From the NCBI GenBank assembly GCA_024637035.1, contig JAGXFW010000023.1:153139-217138 (forward strand): a stretch of 64,000 nucleotides of DNA, written 5' to 3'. Of the stretch, positions 32,327-41,335 are shown one piece after another. This stretch comes from Actinomycetes bacterium (GTDB taxonomy: Bacteria > Actinomycetota > Thermoleophilia > RBG-16-64-13). Within the stretch, counting starts at the first letter, position 1; each line of letters opens with the position of its first letter. The notes beneath the pieces are model-generated. The model was not told where the DNA came from. It worked only from the letters and a program-made list of their open reading frames with translations, and did no database searches. The position numbers and the translations under genes were made by a program.

Positions 32327-34006
32327 ATGTCAGTAGAAGTACTCACTTACATCATCGTCGGCCTCACGTTCGCGGCCTACATCTACATCGGGTACCTGAA
32401 CCGCGTCAAGACCACGAGCGGCTTCTACGTCGCCGGCCACGGGATCCCGCCGCTCGCCAACGGTATGGCGACCGCCGCGGACTGGATGTCGGCCGCGTCG
32501 TTCATCTCGATGGCGGGTCTCATCTCGTTCCTCGGGTACAACGGCACGTTCTACCTGATGGGATGGACCGGCGGCTACGTGTTGCTGGCTCTGCTGCTCG
32601 CTCCCTACCTGCGGAAGTTCGGTAAGTACACGGTGCCCGACTTCGTCGGCGACCGCTACTACAGCAACACCGCCCGCGTCGTCGCCGCCATCTGCGCGAT
32701 CTTCGTCTCGCTCACCTACGTTGCCGGTCAGATGCGCGGTGTAGGTATCGTGTTCAGCCGGTTCCTCGGCCTGCCGATCAACGGCGGGGTCGCAGTCGGT
32801 ATGGCGATCGTGGCCTTCTTCGCGGTACTCGGAGGCATGAAGGGCATCACCTGGACCCAGGTGGCCCAGTATTCGGTGCTGATCGTCGCGTACATGATCC
32901 CCGCGGTAGCCATCGCTTGGATCGTCACGGGCATCCCGATCCCGCAGCTGGCCCTCACCTTCTCGGACATCGTGCCGAAGCTGAATCAGCTCCAGATCGA
33001 TCTTGGACTCATCGAGTACGCCAAGCCCTTCCAGGGCAAACCCATGCTCGACGTGTTCATGATCACAGTAGCGCTCATGATCGGTACCGCCGGCCTGCCG
33101 CACATCATCATCCGGTTCTACACGGTGCCGAGCGTGCGTGCCGCCCGCTACTCCGCCGGTTGGGCGCTTCTCTTCATCGCCCTCCTCTACACGACGGCTC
33201 CGGCCATCGCTGTGTTCGCCAAGTACAACCTCATCAACGAACTCAACGGCAAGACCGTCGCACAGATCGAAGAACTCGACTGGGCCACGAAGTGGGAGAA
33301 GACCGGCCTGCTCAAGTTCGAGGATAAGGACGGCGACGGCGTCGTGACCCTGAAGGCCAAGGCCGACGAGACCGAGATCACCATCGACCGCGACATCATC
33401 GTGCTCTCGACTCCGGAGGTAGCCAAGCTCTCTCCGATCGTGATCGCGCTGGTTGCCGCAGGCGGGCTCGCTGCCGCCCTCTCGACAGCGGCGGGTCTCC
33501 TACTCGTGATCTCGAGTTCGATCTCGCACGACATCTACTACCGTCTGATCAAACCAGACGCCACGGAGAGCCAACGATTGCTGGTAGGCCGCGGCATGAT
33601 CCTCGTGGCGGTGTTGGCGGCCGGCTACTTCGGGATCAATCCGCCGGGGTTTGTGGCTCAGGTGGTGGCCTTCGCCTTCGGCCTCGCGGCGGCGAGCTTC
33701 TTCCCCATCATCATCCTCGGTATCTTCGACAAGAGGATGAACCGTGAGGGAGCTATCGCCGGTATGATCGTGGGCATGGTCTTCACCATGTACTACATCA
33801 TCGGCAACCGGTTCTTCGAAATGGACCCGTGGTTCTTCAAAGTGAGCGCGGAGGGCATCGGCACCTTCGGCGCGCTGCTGAACTTCGTGGTCGCCTTCGT
33901 CGTCTCCCGCGTGACCCCGGCCCCGCCGCCGGAGATCCAGGAGCTCGTCGAATCCGTCCGCATCCCGCGTGGAGCCGATCACTTCGCAGGGACTGACTAC
34001 GAGTAG
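32327..34006 (+). CDS. Sodium:solute symporter, VC_2705/ActP-like
   Basis: This 559-aa membrane transporter of the SSS family probably carries a small carboxylate such as acetate with Na+ or H+. It shows SGFYVAGHGIPPLANGMATA and AADWMSAASFISMAGL near the N-terminus, and more than twelve hydrophobic segments. A hydrophilic insert near residues 331-342 contains an EF-hand-like DKDGDGVVTL. ATG at 32327 has GAGG 6 bp upstream; the frame also opens with GTG 32315, overlapping the DUF4212 stop. Confidence 0.92.
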   Translation: MSVEVLTYIIVGLTFAAYIYIGYLNRVKTTSGFYVAGHGIPPLANGMATAADWMSAASFISMAGLISFLGYNGTFYLMGWTGGYVLLALLLAPYLRKFGKYTVPDFVGDRYYSNTARVVAAICAIFVSLTYVAGQMRGVGIVFSRFLGLPINGGVAVGMAIVAFFAVLGGMKGITWTQVAQYSVLIVAYMIPAVAIAWIVTGIPIPQLALTFSDIVPKLNQLQIDLGLIEYAKPFQGKPMLDVFMITVALMIGTAGLPHIIIRFYTVPSVRAARYSAGWALLFIALLYTTAPAIAVFAKYNLINELNGKTVAQIEELDWATKWEKTGLLKFEDKDGDGVVTLKAKADETEITIDRDIIVLSTPEVAKLSPIVIALVAAGGLAAALSTAAGLLLVISSSISHDIYYRLIKPDATESQRLLVGRGMILVAVLAAGYFGINPPGFVAQVVAFAFGLAAASFFPIIILGIFDKRMNREGAIAGMIVGMVFTMYYIIGNRFFEMDPWFFKVSAEGIGTFGALLNFVVAFVVSRVTPAPPPEIQELVESVRIPRGADHFAGTDYE

Positions 34007-34049
34007 AACGAGGAGCGACGCTCCCAGAGCGTCACACCCGTCACACACC

Positions 34050-34077
34050 AGAAGGGGCGCGGCAACGTGCCCCTTCT
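34050..34077 (+). terminator. Intrinsic terminator after the symporter gene
   Basis: AGAAGGGGC and GCCCCTTCT form a perfect 9-bp stem with a 10-nt loop, 44 bp after the symporter stop, followed by GCTATTTGC. The weak U tract lowers certainty. Confidence 0.6.
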
Positions 34078-34188
34078 GCTATTTGCGCAACCATCCCTCA
34101 GGCTACGAAACCGTCGCGGAGCCACGATCTCGTACGTCGTGATACCCTCACCGAGTCGGTCTTTCCAAAGGCACCCGGAGCTCCCGTC

Positions 34189-35430
34189 ATGACAGTCGAG
34201 TATCGCCCGATCACCTCCGAGGAATTCCCCGACCTCGCCCGCGCCGACATGCTGGCCTTCGGATCGGACATGCGCGCCGAGGACGTCGAGATCGAGGGTC
34301 AGGCGCTCGAGTTCGACCGCACCGTCGCGGCGGTGGAGGGCGGGCGATTCGTGGGCGGCACGGCCGTACTGTCGCTTGACATCGGCTTGCCGGGAGGTCG
34401 GACCGTGCCCGCGGGAGGGCTCACGTGGACCGGGGTGATCCCCACTCACCGGCGTCAGGGGATCCTCAGCGCGATGATCTCCCGTCAACTCGAGGGGTCG
34501 CGCGAGCGGGAAGAGCCCGTAGGAATCCTTCAGGCCTCAGAGAGCACCATCTATGGCCGCTTTGGATACGGGCCGGCCACCTATGGCCTCGGGTTCTCCG
34601 TCTCGACCTCCCACGCGGCCTTCCGCGCGATGGCTCCGCGGTTCGACGGGCGCTTCGAGGCGGTAGACAAAGCCGCCGCGTTCGATGTCCTCCCGACGGT
34701 CTTCGAACGATGCCGTCACGGACGGCCAGGCTCGGTGGGACGATCCTCGGGCCTCTGGAAGGCGTTTCTAGGGGATCCTGAACACGACAGAGAAGGCGCC
34801 ACCAGCTACTTCCACGCCGTACACCACGACTCTGCCGGACTGATCGACGGCTACGTGACCTACCGCGTTACCGGCGCGTGGAAAAGCGACATCCCGGCGA
34901 ACACCCTGACCGTGCAAGAACTCATTGCCCGCGACCCTCAGGCGCACGCCGCCCTCTGGCGCTACTGCCTCGACATGGATCTGGTCGCTACGGTCGCCTC
35001 GTGGGACTCGCCTGTCGACGAGCACCTGCGTTGGCTCTTGACCGACAGCCGCAGATTCCGAGTGAATCAGATCAACGACTCGCTCTACGTGCGCATCCTA
35101 GACATCCCGACGGCCCTAGCCGCCCGGGCCTACCCGCTCGCGCCCCGCGACGACGCCCTGGTGTTCCACATCGAGGACAGGTTCCTGCAGGACGTGGCTG
35201 GAGACTACCTTCTGGAGGCTGGGCCTAGCGGCGCAGAGTGTGCGCGCACGACCCGCGCCGCCGACCTCTCGCTCGACATCGCCGACCTTGGTGAGGTGTA
35301 CCTGGGCGGCGTCTCGTTCGCTACGCTGGTCCGGTGCGGCCGCGTTAGCGAGCACACGGCGGGCGGGATCGCTCGGGCGGACGCGCTTTTCCGCACCGAA
35401 CGCGCGCCTTGGTGCTCCACGCATTTCTGA
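34189..35430 (+). CDS. Eis-like GNAT acetyltransferase
   Basis: This is a 413-aa enzyme of the Eis family with a tandem GNAT fold and a C-terminal SCP2-like domain. The acetyl-CoA site is TWTGVIPTHRRQGILSAMI, followed by SESTIYGRFGYGPAT. The protein ends in a Phe carboxylate (WCSTHF), as in Eis, where the terminal carboxyl group acts in catalysis. Family members acetylate amines of aminoglycosides, peptides or lysines. ATG at 34189. A single-gene transcript between a terminator and a convergent hairpin. Confidence 0.9.
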   Translation: MTVEYRPITSEEFPDLARADMLAFGSDMRAEDVEIEGQALEFDRTVAAVEGGRFVGGTAVLSLDIGLPGGRTVPAGGLTWTGVIPTHRRQGILSAMISRQLEGSREREEPVGILQASESTIYGRFGYGPATYGLGFSVSTSHAAFRAMAPRFDGRFEAVDKAAAFDVLPTVFERCRHGRPGSVGRSSGLWKAFLGDPEHDREGATSYFHAVHHDSAGLIDGYVTYRVTGAWKSDIPANTLTVQELIARDPQAHAALWRYCLDMDLVATVASWDSPVDEHLRWLLTDSRRFRVNQINDSLYVRILDIPTALAARAYPLAPRDDALVFHIEDRFLQDVAGDYLLEAGPSGAECARTTRAADLSLDIADLGEVYLGGVSFATLVRCGRVSEHTAGGIARADALFRTERAPWCSTHF

Positions 35431-35571
35431 GCCACCTACGCCGTCGCGCGTCTGGCCCACGAGCCTCTCCTCTTCATAGGGGACGACTTCCCACACACCG
35501 ACCCCGAACTGGTTCCGCTGAACAACGGGTAGGGGCTGGGGCGGCTCAGGGCTTGGCCTGCCAAGATGAAC

Positions 35572-35597
35572 GGAGGGGGCGCCGTGGCGCCCCCTCC
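35572..35597 (-). terminator. Terminator of the hdr-flx operon (bidirectional)
   Basis: GGAGGGGGCGCC and GGCGCCCCCTCC are a perfect 12-bp inverted repeat with a 2-bp centre, 32 bp after the flxA stop and between convergent genes. On the minus strand the stem is followed by a T-rich GTTCATCTT. It may also serve the eis transcript. Confidence 0.65.
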
Positions 35598-35628
35598 AGG
35601 GTCGATCTGGTTCTTCAGCGCGAGCAGC

Positions 35629-36555
35629 CTACATCTCGTCTGGCAACTCGCGAAGTTCCGCCATCGAGAAGACCGGTCCGTCCACGCACACGTACCGCGG
35701 GCCGATGTTGCAGCGACCGCAGATGCCGATGCCGCACTTCATGCGCTTCTCGAGAGTGGTATAGGTCTGTTCGTCGGTGAACTGCATCTTCTGCAGGCCC
35801 TGCAGCACGAACTTGATCATGATGGGCGGTCCGCACGTGATGGCGATGGTGTTGGCCGGCTTCGGCGCCATCTCTTCGAGCACGGTGGGCACGAAGCCCA
35901 CGCGACCCTCCCACCCTGGGAAGTCGCGGTCGACGGTGATCACCGCGTCGATGTCCTTGCGTATCTGCCAGTCTTCGATGTCGTACTTGTAGGTGAGGTC
36001 GAGGGGGGTGCGGGCGCCGTAGAGAATAGTGATGTCGCCGTAGTCCTCGCGATGCTCCAGCGTGTAGCTGATGGTGGCGCGCAGAGCAGCCGAACCGATG
36101 CCGCCCATGATGTACAGGATGTTCTTGCCCTTCCAGGCATCGACCGGGAACCCGCACCCCATGGGGGCGCGCACGCCCACCTTGTCGCCCACGTTCAGCT
36201 CGTGCAGAGCAGAGGTGACCTCGCCCGCCTTCATCACCGAGAACTGCAGGTAGCGCTTCTCACTGCAGCTGGAGTTGATGGCGAAGGTGGACTCGCCCAC
36301 CCCGAAGATGCCGAGCTGGCCCACCTGCCCAGGGTCGAACGCGAGGGCATCCATGACCGCCTCATCGTCGAAGCGCACGCGGAACGACTTGATGTTCGGC
36401 GTCTCGTCGATGATGTCGATGATGGTGGCGATCTGAGGCAGGTACGGGTTGCCGGCCAGCGTGCCGGCCGCGGCCGTCGTGACCCCAGCTTTGACGTCGG
36501 CGAAGGTGAGACGTGACTTGCCGTTGCCCCCGGCGGTGTTCTGCGTGGACGCCAT
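35629..36555 (-). CDS. flxA: Flx/sulfhydrogenase gamma-type FAD/NAD oxidoreductase (FlxA)
   Basis: This 308-aa ferredoxin-reductase-like subunit is related to AsrB and hydrogenase gamma subunits. The N-terminal FAD domain (IKSFRVRF, GQVGQLGIFGVGESTFAINS) is followed by an NAD-binding domain (LYIMGGIGSAALRATISY, AITCGPPIMIKFVL) and a C-terminal [2Fe-2S] motif CGIGICGRCNIG plus Cys. It would take electrons from NAD(P)H for the Flx-Hdr complex. ATG at 36555 directly follows the flxB stop. The symbol follows the flxABCD-hdrABC naming and rests on gene order plus subunit type. Confidence 0.85.
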   Translation of the reverse strand: MASTQNTAGGNGKSRLTFADVKAGVTTAAAGTLAGNPYLPQIATIIDIIDETPNIKSFRVRFDDEAVMDALAFDPGQVGQLGIFGVGESTFAINSSCSEKRYLQFSVMKAGEVTSALHELNVGDKVGVRAPMGCGFPVDAWKGKNILYIMGGIGSAALRATISYTLEHREDYGDITILYGARTPLDLTYKYDIEDWQIRKDIDAVITVDRDFPGWEGRVGFVPTVLEEMAPKPANTIAITCGPPIMIKFVLQGLQKMQFTDEQTYTTLEKRMKCGIGICGRCNIGPRYVCVDGPVFSMAELRELPDEM

Positions 36556-37716
36556 CTACGCCTCCTCTCCGGTCGTGGCCGGTACGGCCGTGCGCTCGGA
36601 GCCCATCACGCTGAGCACCTCGCGGATATCGATGCGTGTGGGGCAGTGGGTGATGCAGCGGCCGCAGCCCGAGCACAGCAGGCTGTCGTACTTCTCGGGG
36701 TAGTACCAGAACTTGTGGCTGAAGCGATTGCGGAACCGGTTCGACTTGGTGTCGCGGGGGTTGTGCCCGGAGGTCTCGAGGGTGTAGGACGGGTTGAAGC
36801 AATTGTCCCAGGTGCGGATGCGCTCGCCCCGCCCCTCGACCATCTCGTCGGTGATGTTGAAGCAGTAGCAGTTGGGGCAGACGTAGGTGCAGGTGCCGCA
36901 GGAGATGCAGCGCATGGCCAAGTCGTGCCAGCCTGGGTCCTCGATGTTGGCGCGCAGGTGCTCTTGTATGCCCTCGAGGTCGAAAGCGGCGTCGACGCGG
37001 GCCTCGGCCGTCTCCTTCACCGTCTCGGCGTAGAGCACCTGGGCCTGGGCGGCGTCGACGAATTCGGCCGAAGCCAGCAGCGTCTCACCCTTATCGGTGA
37101 GCGCCTCGACCGCGAAGCCACCCTCCACCTGGGTGAAGAGCACGTCGGCTCCCTCAGTGGAGGCGGGGCCTCCCTGCACCGATGTGCAGAAACAGGTGGA
37201 GCGGGGATCTCGGCAGGTGACCGCTACCAGCGTCGTCGCTTCACGTTTGGCGTTGTAGTAGGGATCGAAGTAGAACCCGCCGTAGCCGCCGAAGACGTTG
37301 TCCATCTGGACGAAGCCGCGGGCGTCGCAGGGGCGCAGGCCGAAGATCACCTGGGCCGGCGCGTCGTTCACCGGTTCCACCACCAGGGCGGCATGCGCGG
37401 TGACTGCGGTGTCTTGAGCGGCTTTGCGCTCGGCGGGGTCATCGAGCACGACTTTCGCCTCGTGGGAGTCGTCCACCTGAGCGGCCGCCTCACCCTCCAT
37501 CGCGTACCCGTATCGCAGATACGTCTCCGACTGCCTGAGCACGAACTCCTTGGCCGACTGCTTTGGCAGGAGCACGTCGAGCTCCACCTCGGTGCCGGGG
37601 CTCCAGGGTCGGAACAGCACCACGCCGTCGTCGCCCTTGACCGGCGCAACCACCCGTGACTCCCCGGCGAGATGCCCGAGGAAGGCCTGCAGCTTGTCCT
37701 GTGCCAGGAACTTCAT
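36556..37716 (-). CDS. flxB: Flx/sulfhydrogenase beta-type dicluster iron-sulfur protein (FlxB)
   Basis: This 386-aa AsrA/hydrogenase beta-type protein shows GLRPCDARGF, CRDPRSTCFCTSV and two [4Fe-4S] motifs, CISCGTCTYVCPNCYC and CSGCGRCITHCP. It passes electrons between FlxA and the remaining Flx/Hdr subunits. ATG at 37716 has AGGAGGG 6 bp upstream; the in-frame ATG at 37722 touches that site and is unlikely to be used. Confidence 0.85.
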   Translation of the reverse strand: MKFLAQDKLQAFLGHLAGESRVVAPVKGDDGVVLFRPWSPGTEVELDVLLPKQSAKEFVLRQSETYLRYGYAMEGEAAAQVDDSHEAKVVLDDPAERKAAQDTAVTAHAALVVEPVNDAPAQVIFGLRPCDARGFVQMDNVFGGYGGFYFDPYYNAKREATTLVAVTCRDPRSTCFCTSVQGGPASTEGADVLFTQVEGGFAVEALTDKGETLLASAEFVDAAQAQVLYAETVKETAEARVDAAFDLEGIQEHLRANIEDPGWHDLAMRCISCGTCTYVCPNCYCFNITDEMVEGRGERIRTWDNCFNPSYTLETSGHNPRDTKSNRFRNRFSHKFWYYPEKYDSLLCSGCGRCITHCPTRIDIREVLSVMGSERTAVPATTGEEA

Positions 37717-37734
37717 GGTCATCCCTCCTCTCTA

Positions 37735-37900
37735 TGAGGCTGCTGGATCATGACGTTTCGCCGGCCACGGTGCGCTGGACATGCGCAAGGCCAGGACGCA
37801 GGAAGCGCCAATAGCAGCGCAATTGGCGTGACCGAGGACGCCGTATGGCGCCGTCCAGTGCGGCGTGGGGGCCAAGGCTTCATAGTTCAGCAGCCTCCTA
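37735..37900. repeat. Dispersed intergenic repeat, copy C (full length)
   Basis: This element of about 166 bp lies between flxC and flxB. On the minus strand it reads TAGGAGGCTGCTGAACTATG, then AAGCCTTGGCC, CACTGGACGGCGCC, GGCGTCCTCGGTC and an ending GATCCAGCAGCCTCA. The blocks and order match copy A. It contains an inner hairpin (CGCCAAT/ATTGGCG). The first TAG is the stop codon of flxC. Confidence 0.78.
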
Positions 37901-38866
37901 ATGCTCGCCGAACGGGTCATCGAGCTTGAACGTCTGGAAGGCCGGCTTCTCCTCGAGGCTGACCCCCGGCTCGAAGCCCAGCATGTCGTAGAGCTCCTTA
38001 TTCATCTTGCGATGCAGCAGATACAGCGGGATCTCGACCGGGCAGGCCCGGTCGCAGGCCCCGCACGACGGGCAGCGCCCGGCCACGTGGAACATGTGCA
38101 CCATCTGGAACATGAGGTTCTCTTTGGTGTCCACCCGCTGGCCCACCAGCGCGGGCCTGCGGCACCGGTTCACGCACTGATCCCAACACACGCACACCGG
38201 GCAGGCGTGGATGCAGGCGAAGCAGCGGATGCAGGTCTCGAAGGCGTCCGCCAGCTTGGCGTCCTTCTCGGCGGGCGAGAGCGCCTCGAACTCCTCGATC
38301 GAGCCCCACATGGGGGTGCGGTCTTCGGGTTCGGGGACAGGGTCCGCCGCCATGTCGTCGGCGTAGACGGGGTTCGGGTAGCGGCAGGTGTTGCAGTGGT
38401 CGAAGGTCATGTCGCCCTTGGCGAACTCCTTCGAGTCGCCGCAGCGCGTCGTCGCGGTGACGACGTCGCCGGAGAAGGAGATGTCCACGACCTCGTCGGC
38501 GAACTCCTTCTCGACCCGCCGGCGGTCGATGACGCCGTCGCAGGGCACGCCCACCACGTAGATGCGCTCTTTGTCGACCAACTCCTCCTGCAGCAAGGCG
38601 ACCAGCGTACGGCTATCACAGCCCTTTACGCACACGCCGATGCGGGCGTTCGGGGGATCGGGCATCTTGCGCTTGAGGAAGGTGGTGAGGTTGTGGTGCG
38701 AGAGGGGGTTCCAGATCAGCTGATCGACCTCGTCCGCGCTGCGCACGAAGGCCGGGATCGCCTCCGACGGGTTGATGCCCTGCTTCCAGCCGATGAAGTA
38801 GTCCACCCGGTCTTCGGCGAGGGCGGCGGCAGCCAGTTCCCGGATCTTCGCCTGACGGTCGCTCAC
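37898..38866 (-). CDS. flxC: Flx subunit C-like iron-sulfur protein (F420-hydrogenase beta-like)
   Basis: This 322-aa iron-sulfur protein shows GVCVKGCDSRTLVALLQEEL and VGVPCDGVIDRR (FrhB-like), a Cys pair DHCNTCRYPNPV, and two ferredoxin motifs CIRCFACIHACPVCVCWDQC and CPSCGACDRACP. GTG at 38866 overlaps the flxD stop as GTGA; the longer frame upstream is a shadow of flxD. Its place between flxD and flxB fits the Flx-Hdr operon. Confidence 0.82.
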   Translation of the reverse strand: MSDRQAKIRELAAAALAEDRVDYFIGWKQGINPSEAIPAFVRSADEVDQLIWNPLSHHNLTTFLKRKMPDPPNARIGVCVKGCDSRTLVALLQEELVDKERIYVVGVPCDGVIDRRRVEKEFADEVVDISFSGDVVTATTRCGDSKEFAKGDMTFDHCNTCRYPNPVYADDMAADPVPEPEDRTPMWGSIEEFEALSPAEKDAKLADAFETCIRCFACIHACPVCVCWDQCVNRCRRPALVGQRVDTKENLMFQMVHMFHVAGRCPSCGACDRACPVEIPLYLLHRKMNKELYDMLGFEPGVSLEEKPAFQTFKLDDPFGEH

Positions 38867-39324
38867 AGGGCCCTCCCCTCGCGCGGCCCCAGAGCCTTGA
38901 CCTTGCCCACGAACTCGTTCACGACCTTCTGCCACCGAGCGCCTTCGGAGGCCGAGACCCACGTGTACTTGAAACGGTCGGGTTCGACGCCCAGGAAGGG
39001 CAACATGCGGTCGAGCAACTCGAACTTCCGGCGGGCGTAGTAGTTGCCCTCCGAGTAGTGACAGTCGCCCGGGTGGCACCCGCTGATCAACACACCGTCG
39101 GCCCCCTTCTCGAAGGCCTTGATGGCGAAGAGCGGGTCGATGCGGCCGGTGCAGGGCACCCGCAGCAGCCGCATCTCGAACTCTTGTTTCAGTCGAGCCG
39201 TCCCAGCCCCGTCCGCACCGGCGTAGCTACACCAGTTGCAGACGATGCCTACCACCTTCACTTCGTCTCCGGCGTCGGGAGGTGTGGTGCCCGCAGCCTG
39301 TGTCGTGTCTGTCGCTTGAGCCAT
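38863..39324 (-). CDS. flxD: FlxD / MvhD-type [2Fe-2S] protein
   Basis: This 153-aa protein of the MvhD family links electron input modules to HdrA. The Cys-rich motifs are VCNWCSYAGADGAGTARL, RVPCTGRIDP and GCHPGDCHY. ATG at 39324 has GAGAGGTGG upstream; GTG 39333 is a less likely alternative. It lies 13 bp after hdrA. Confidence 0.9.
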   Translation of the reverse strand: MAQATDTTQAAGTTPPDAGDEVKVVGIVCNWCSYAGADGAGTARLKQEFEMRLLRVPCTGRIDPLFAIKAFEKGADGVLISGCHPGDCHYSEGNYYARRKFELLDRMLPFLGVEPDRFKYTWVSASEGARWQKVVNEFVGKVKALGPREGRAL

Positions 39325-39337
39325 CGTCACCACCTCT

Positions 39338-41335
39338 CTACGCTAGGAGCAGTTCTTCGATCTGGTCGATGATCGCGTCCGTCGTGAACCCTTTCAGCGT
39401 GATGCAGTTCACGGGACACGTGGCCACGCAGATACCGCAGCCTTGGCACACGGTCTCGATGATGTGGCTCTTGAAGGTGCCGTCGCGCTGCTCCTGCTTC
39501 TGCGGAGCGCTGAACGGACACACCTCCACGCACTTCCAGCAGGAGACGCACCGGTTCTGTTCCACGATTGCGATCTGCGGGCTGGTCTTCAACTTGTCAC
39601 GCGACAAGAGGCCGAGCACTTTGGCCGCCGTGCCTGAGGCCTGGGCCACGGCGGTGGGGATGTCCTTCGGAGACTGGCAGGCACCGGCCAGGAACACGCC
39701 GGCGGTATTTGTCTCCACGGGGCGGAGCTTCGGGTGCGACTCCTTGAAGAAGCCCCACTCGTCGTAGGAGATGTTGAGTTTCTGGGCGAGCGGGATGGCA
39801 CCTTCCGCCGAGGTGATGCCCGAGGCGAGCACAACGAGATCGGCCGCCACTTCCACCTGCTTGCCGAGGAGCGTGTCCACGCCACGTACGATGACCTTGC
39901 GGCTGCCGTCGATGACGTCCTCGTAGAGCTTCGAGACCCGGCCGCGCACGTACTTCACGTTGAACTCGGTCTGGGCCCGCTTCACGAACTCCTCGTAGCC
40001 CTTGCCCGTGGCCCGAATATCGATGTAGAAGACGTACACCTCGGTGTCCATGCCCACGTGACTCTTGGTGAGGATGGCCTGCTTCGCCGTGTACATGCAG
40101 CACACGCTCGAACAGTAGGGCCGTCCCACGGATTCGTCCCGCGAACCGACGCACTGAATGAACACGACTGTCTTGGGCTCTTCAGGCTCCTGGCCCTTGA
40201 TACCTTGGGTGGAGGGCCGCACCACGTGACCGCTGGTGGGCCCGGACGCGTTCAACATGCGCTCGTACTGCAGCCCCGAGATGACGTCGGGGATGTTGCC
40301 CGACCCGTACTCGTGGTAGTGGTTCTCCCAGGGGAACACGTCGAGGCCCGTGGCCATGACGATCGCCCCGAACTCCTTCTGCACGTATTCGTCCTGCTGC
40401 TCGAAGTCGATGGCGTCGGCCGGGCAGACGCGCTCGCACACCTTACATTTGCCCTGCTGGAACCAGCGGCAGTGCTCCACCTGTATGGCGGCCCGCTTGG
40501 GCACCGCCTGGGGGAAGGGGATATAGATGGCCTTCGTCTCGGCCAGGCCCACGTTGAACACGTCGGGAGCCTTGGCCGGGCACTTCTGCACGCAGATCTC
40601 GCAGCCGATGCATTTCACCCAGTCGACCATCGCCGCCTTCTTGCGGATGTCGACGGTGAAGTTGCCCACGTAGCCCTGCACCTTGTCGACCTCGCAGTAG
40701 GCCATGATCTCGATGTTCTCGTGCTGCGCTGCGTCGACCATGCGCGGCGTGAGGATGCAGGCCGAGCAGTCGATGGTGGGAAAGGTCTTGTCCAGGCGGG
40801 CCATCGTTCCGCCGATGGTGGTCTCGCGTTCGACGATGGTGACCTTGAGCCCGGCGTCGGCCAGGTCGAGGGCGGTCTGGATGCCGGCCACCCCACCGCC
40901 GATGACAAGCACGTCCTTGTTGACGGGCACCTCGTTGGGCACGAGCGCCTCGAGTTGGCGCACCTTGGCCACGGACATCTTCAGGATCTCGTAGGCCTTC
41001 TCGGTTGCCAGGCCGTAGTCGTCGTGGATCCAGGAGCAATGTTCGCGGATGTTGGCCATCTCGAAGAGGTAGGGGTTGAGCCCCGCCCCTTCCACGGTGC
41101 GCCGGAAGGTCACCTCGTGCATGTGCGGCGAGCAGGCTGCCACCACCACGCGGGTGAGGCCCTTCTCGATGATCGCCTTCTGGATGGCCGACTGGCCCGG
41201 CTCAGAACACGTGTAGATGAGGTCTTCCGTGTGCACCACGTCTTTGAGTTCGGCGGCGCGGGCCGCTATGCCCCTGCTGTCGACCGTGCCCGCGATGTTG
41301 GTGCCGCAATGGCAGACGAACACCCCTATCCTCAT
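39338..41335 (-). CDS. hdrA: Heterodisulfide reductase subunit A
   Basis: This 665-aa flavoprotein, the predicted bifurcation centre, has CHCGTNIAGTVD at the N-terminus, the FAD Rossmann motif VLVIGGGVAGIQTALDLADA, and several [4Fe-4S] sites: CIGCEICVQKCPAKAPD, CKVCERVCPADA, CVSCWKCVEVCP and CQGCGICVATCP. CSSVCCMYTAKQA is also conserved, with no selenocysteine codon. In Flx-Hdr, NADH electrons are split between ferredoxin and a disulfide. ATG at 41335 overlaps the hdrB stop (ATGA). Confidence 0.94.
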   Translation of the reverse strand: MRIGVFVCHCGTNIAGTVDSRGIAARAAELKDVVHTEDLIYTCSEPGQSAIQKAIIEKGLTRVVVAACSPHMHEVTFRRTVEGAGLNPYLFEMANIREHCSWIHDDYGLATEKAYEILKMSVAKVRQLEALVPNEVPVNKDVLVIGGGVAGIQTALDLADAGLKVTIVERETTIGGTMARLDKTFPTIDCSACILTPRMVDAAQHENIEIMAYCEVDKVQGYVGNFTVDIRKKAAMVDWVKCIGCEICVQKCPAKAPDVFNVGLAETKAIYIPFPQAVPKRAAIQVEHCRWFQQGKCKVCERVCPADAIDFEQQDEYVQKEFGAIVMATGLDVFPWENHYHEYGSGNIPDVISGLQYERMLNASGPTSGHVVRPSTQGIKGQEPEEPKTVVFIQCVGSRDESVGRPYCSSVCCMYTAKQAILTKSHVGMDTEVYVFYIDIRATGKGYEEFVKRAQTEFNVKYVRGRVSKLYEDVIDGSRKVIVRGVDTLLGKQVEVAADLVVLASGITSAEGAIPLAQKLNISYDEWGFFKESHPKLRPVETNTAGVFLAGACQSPKDIPTAVAQASGTAAKVLGLLSRDKLKTSPQIAIVEQNRCVSCWKCVEVCPFSAPQKQEQRDGTFKSHIIETVCQGCGICVATCPVNCITLKGFTTDAIIDQIEELLLA

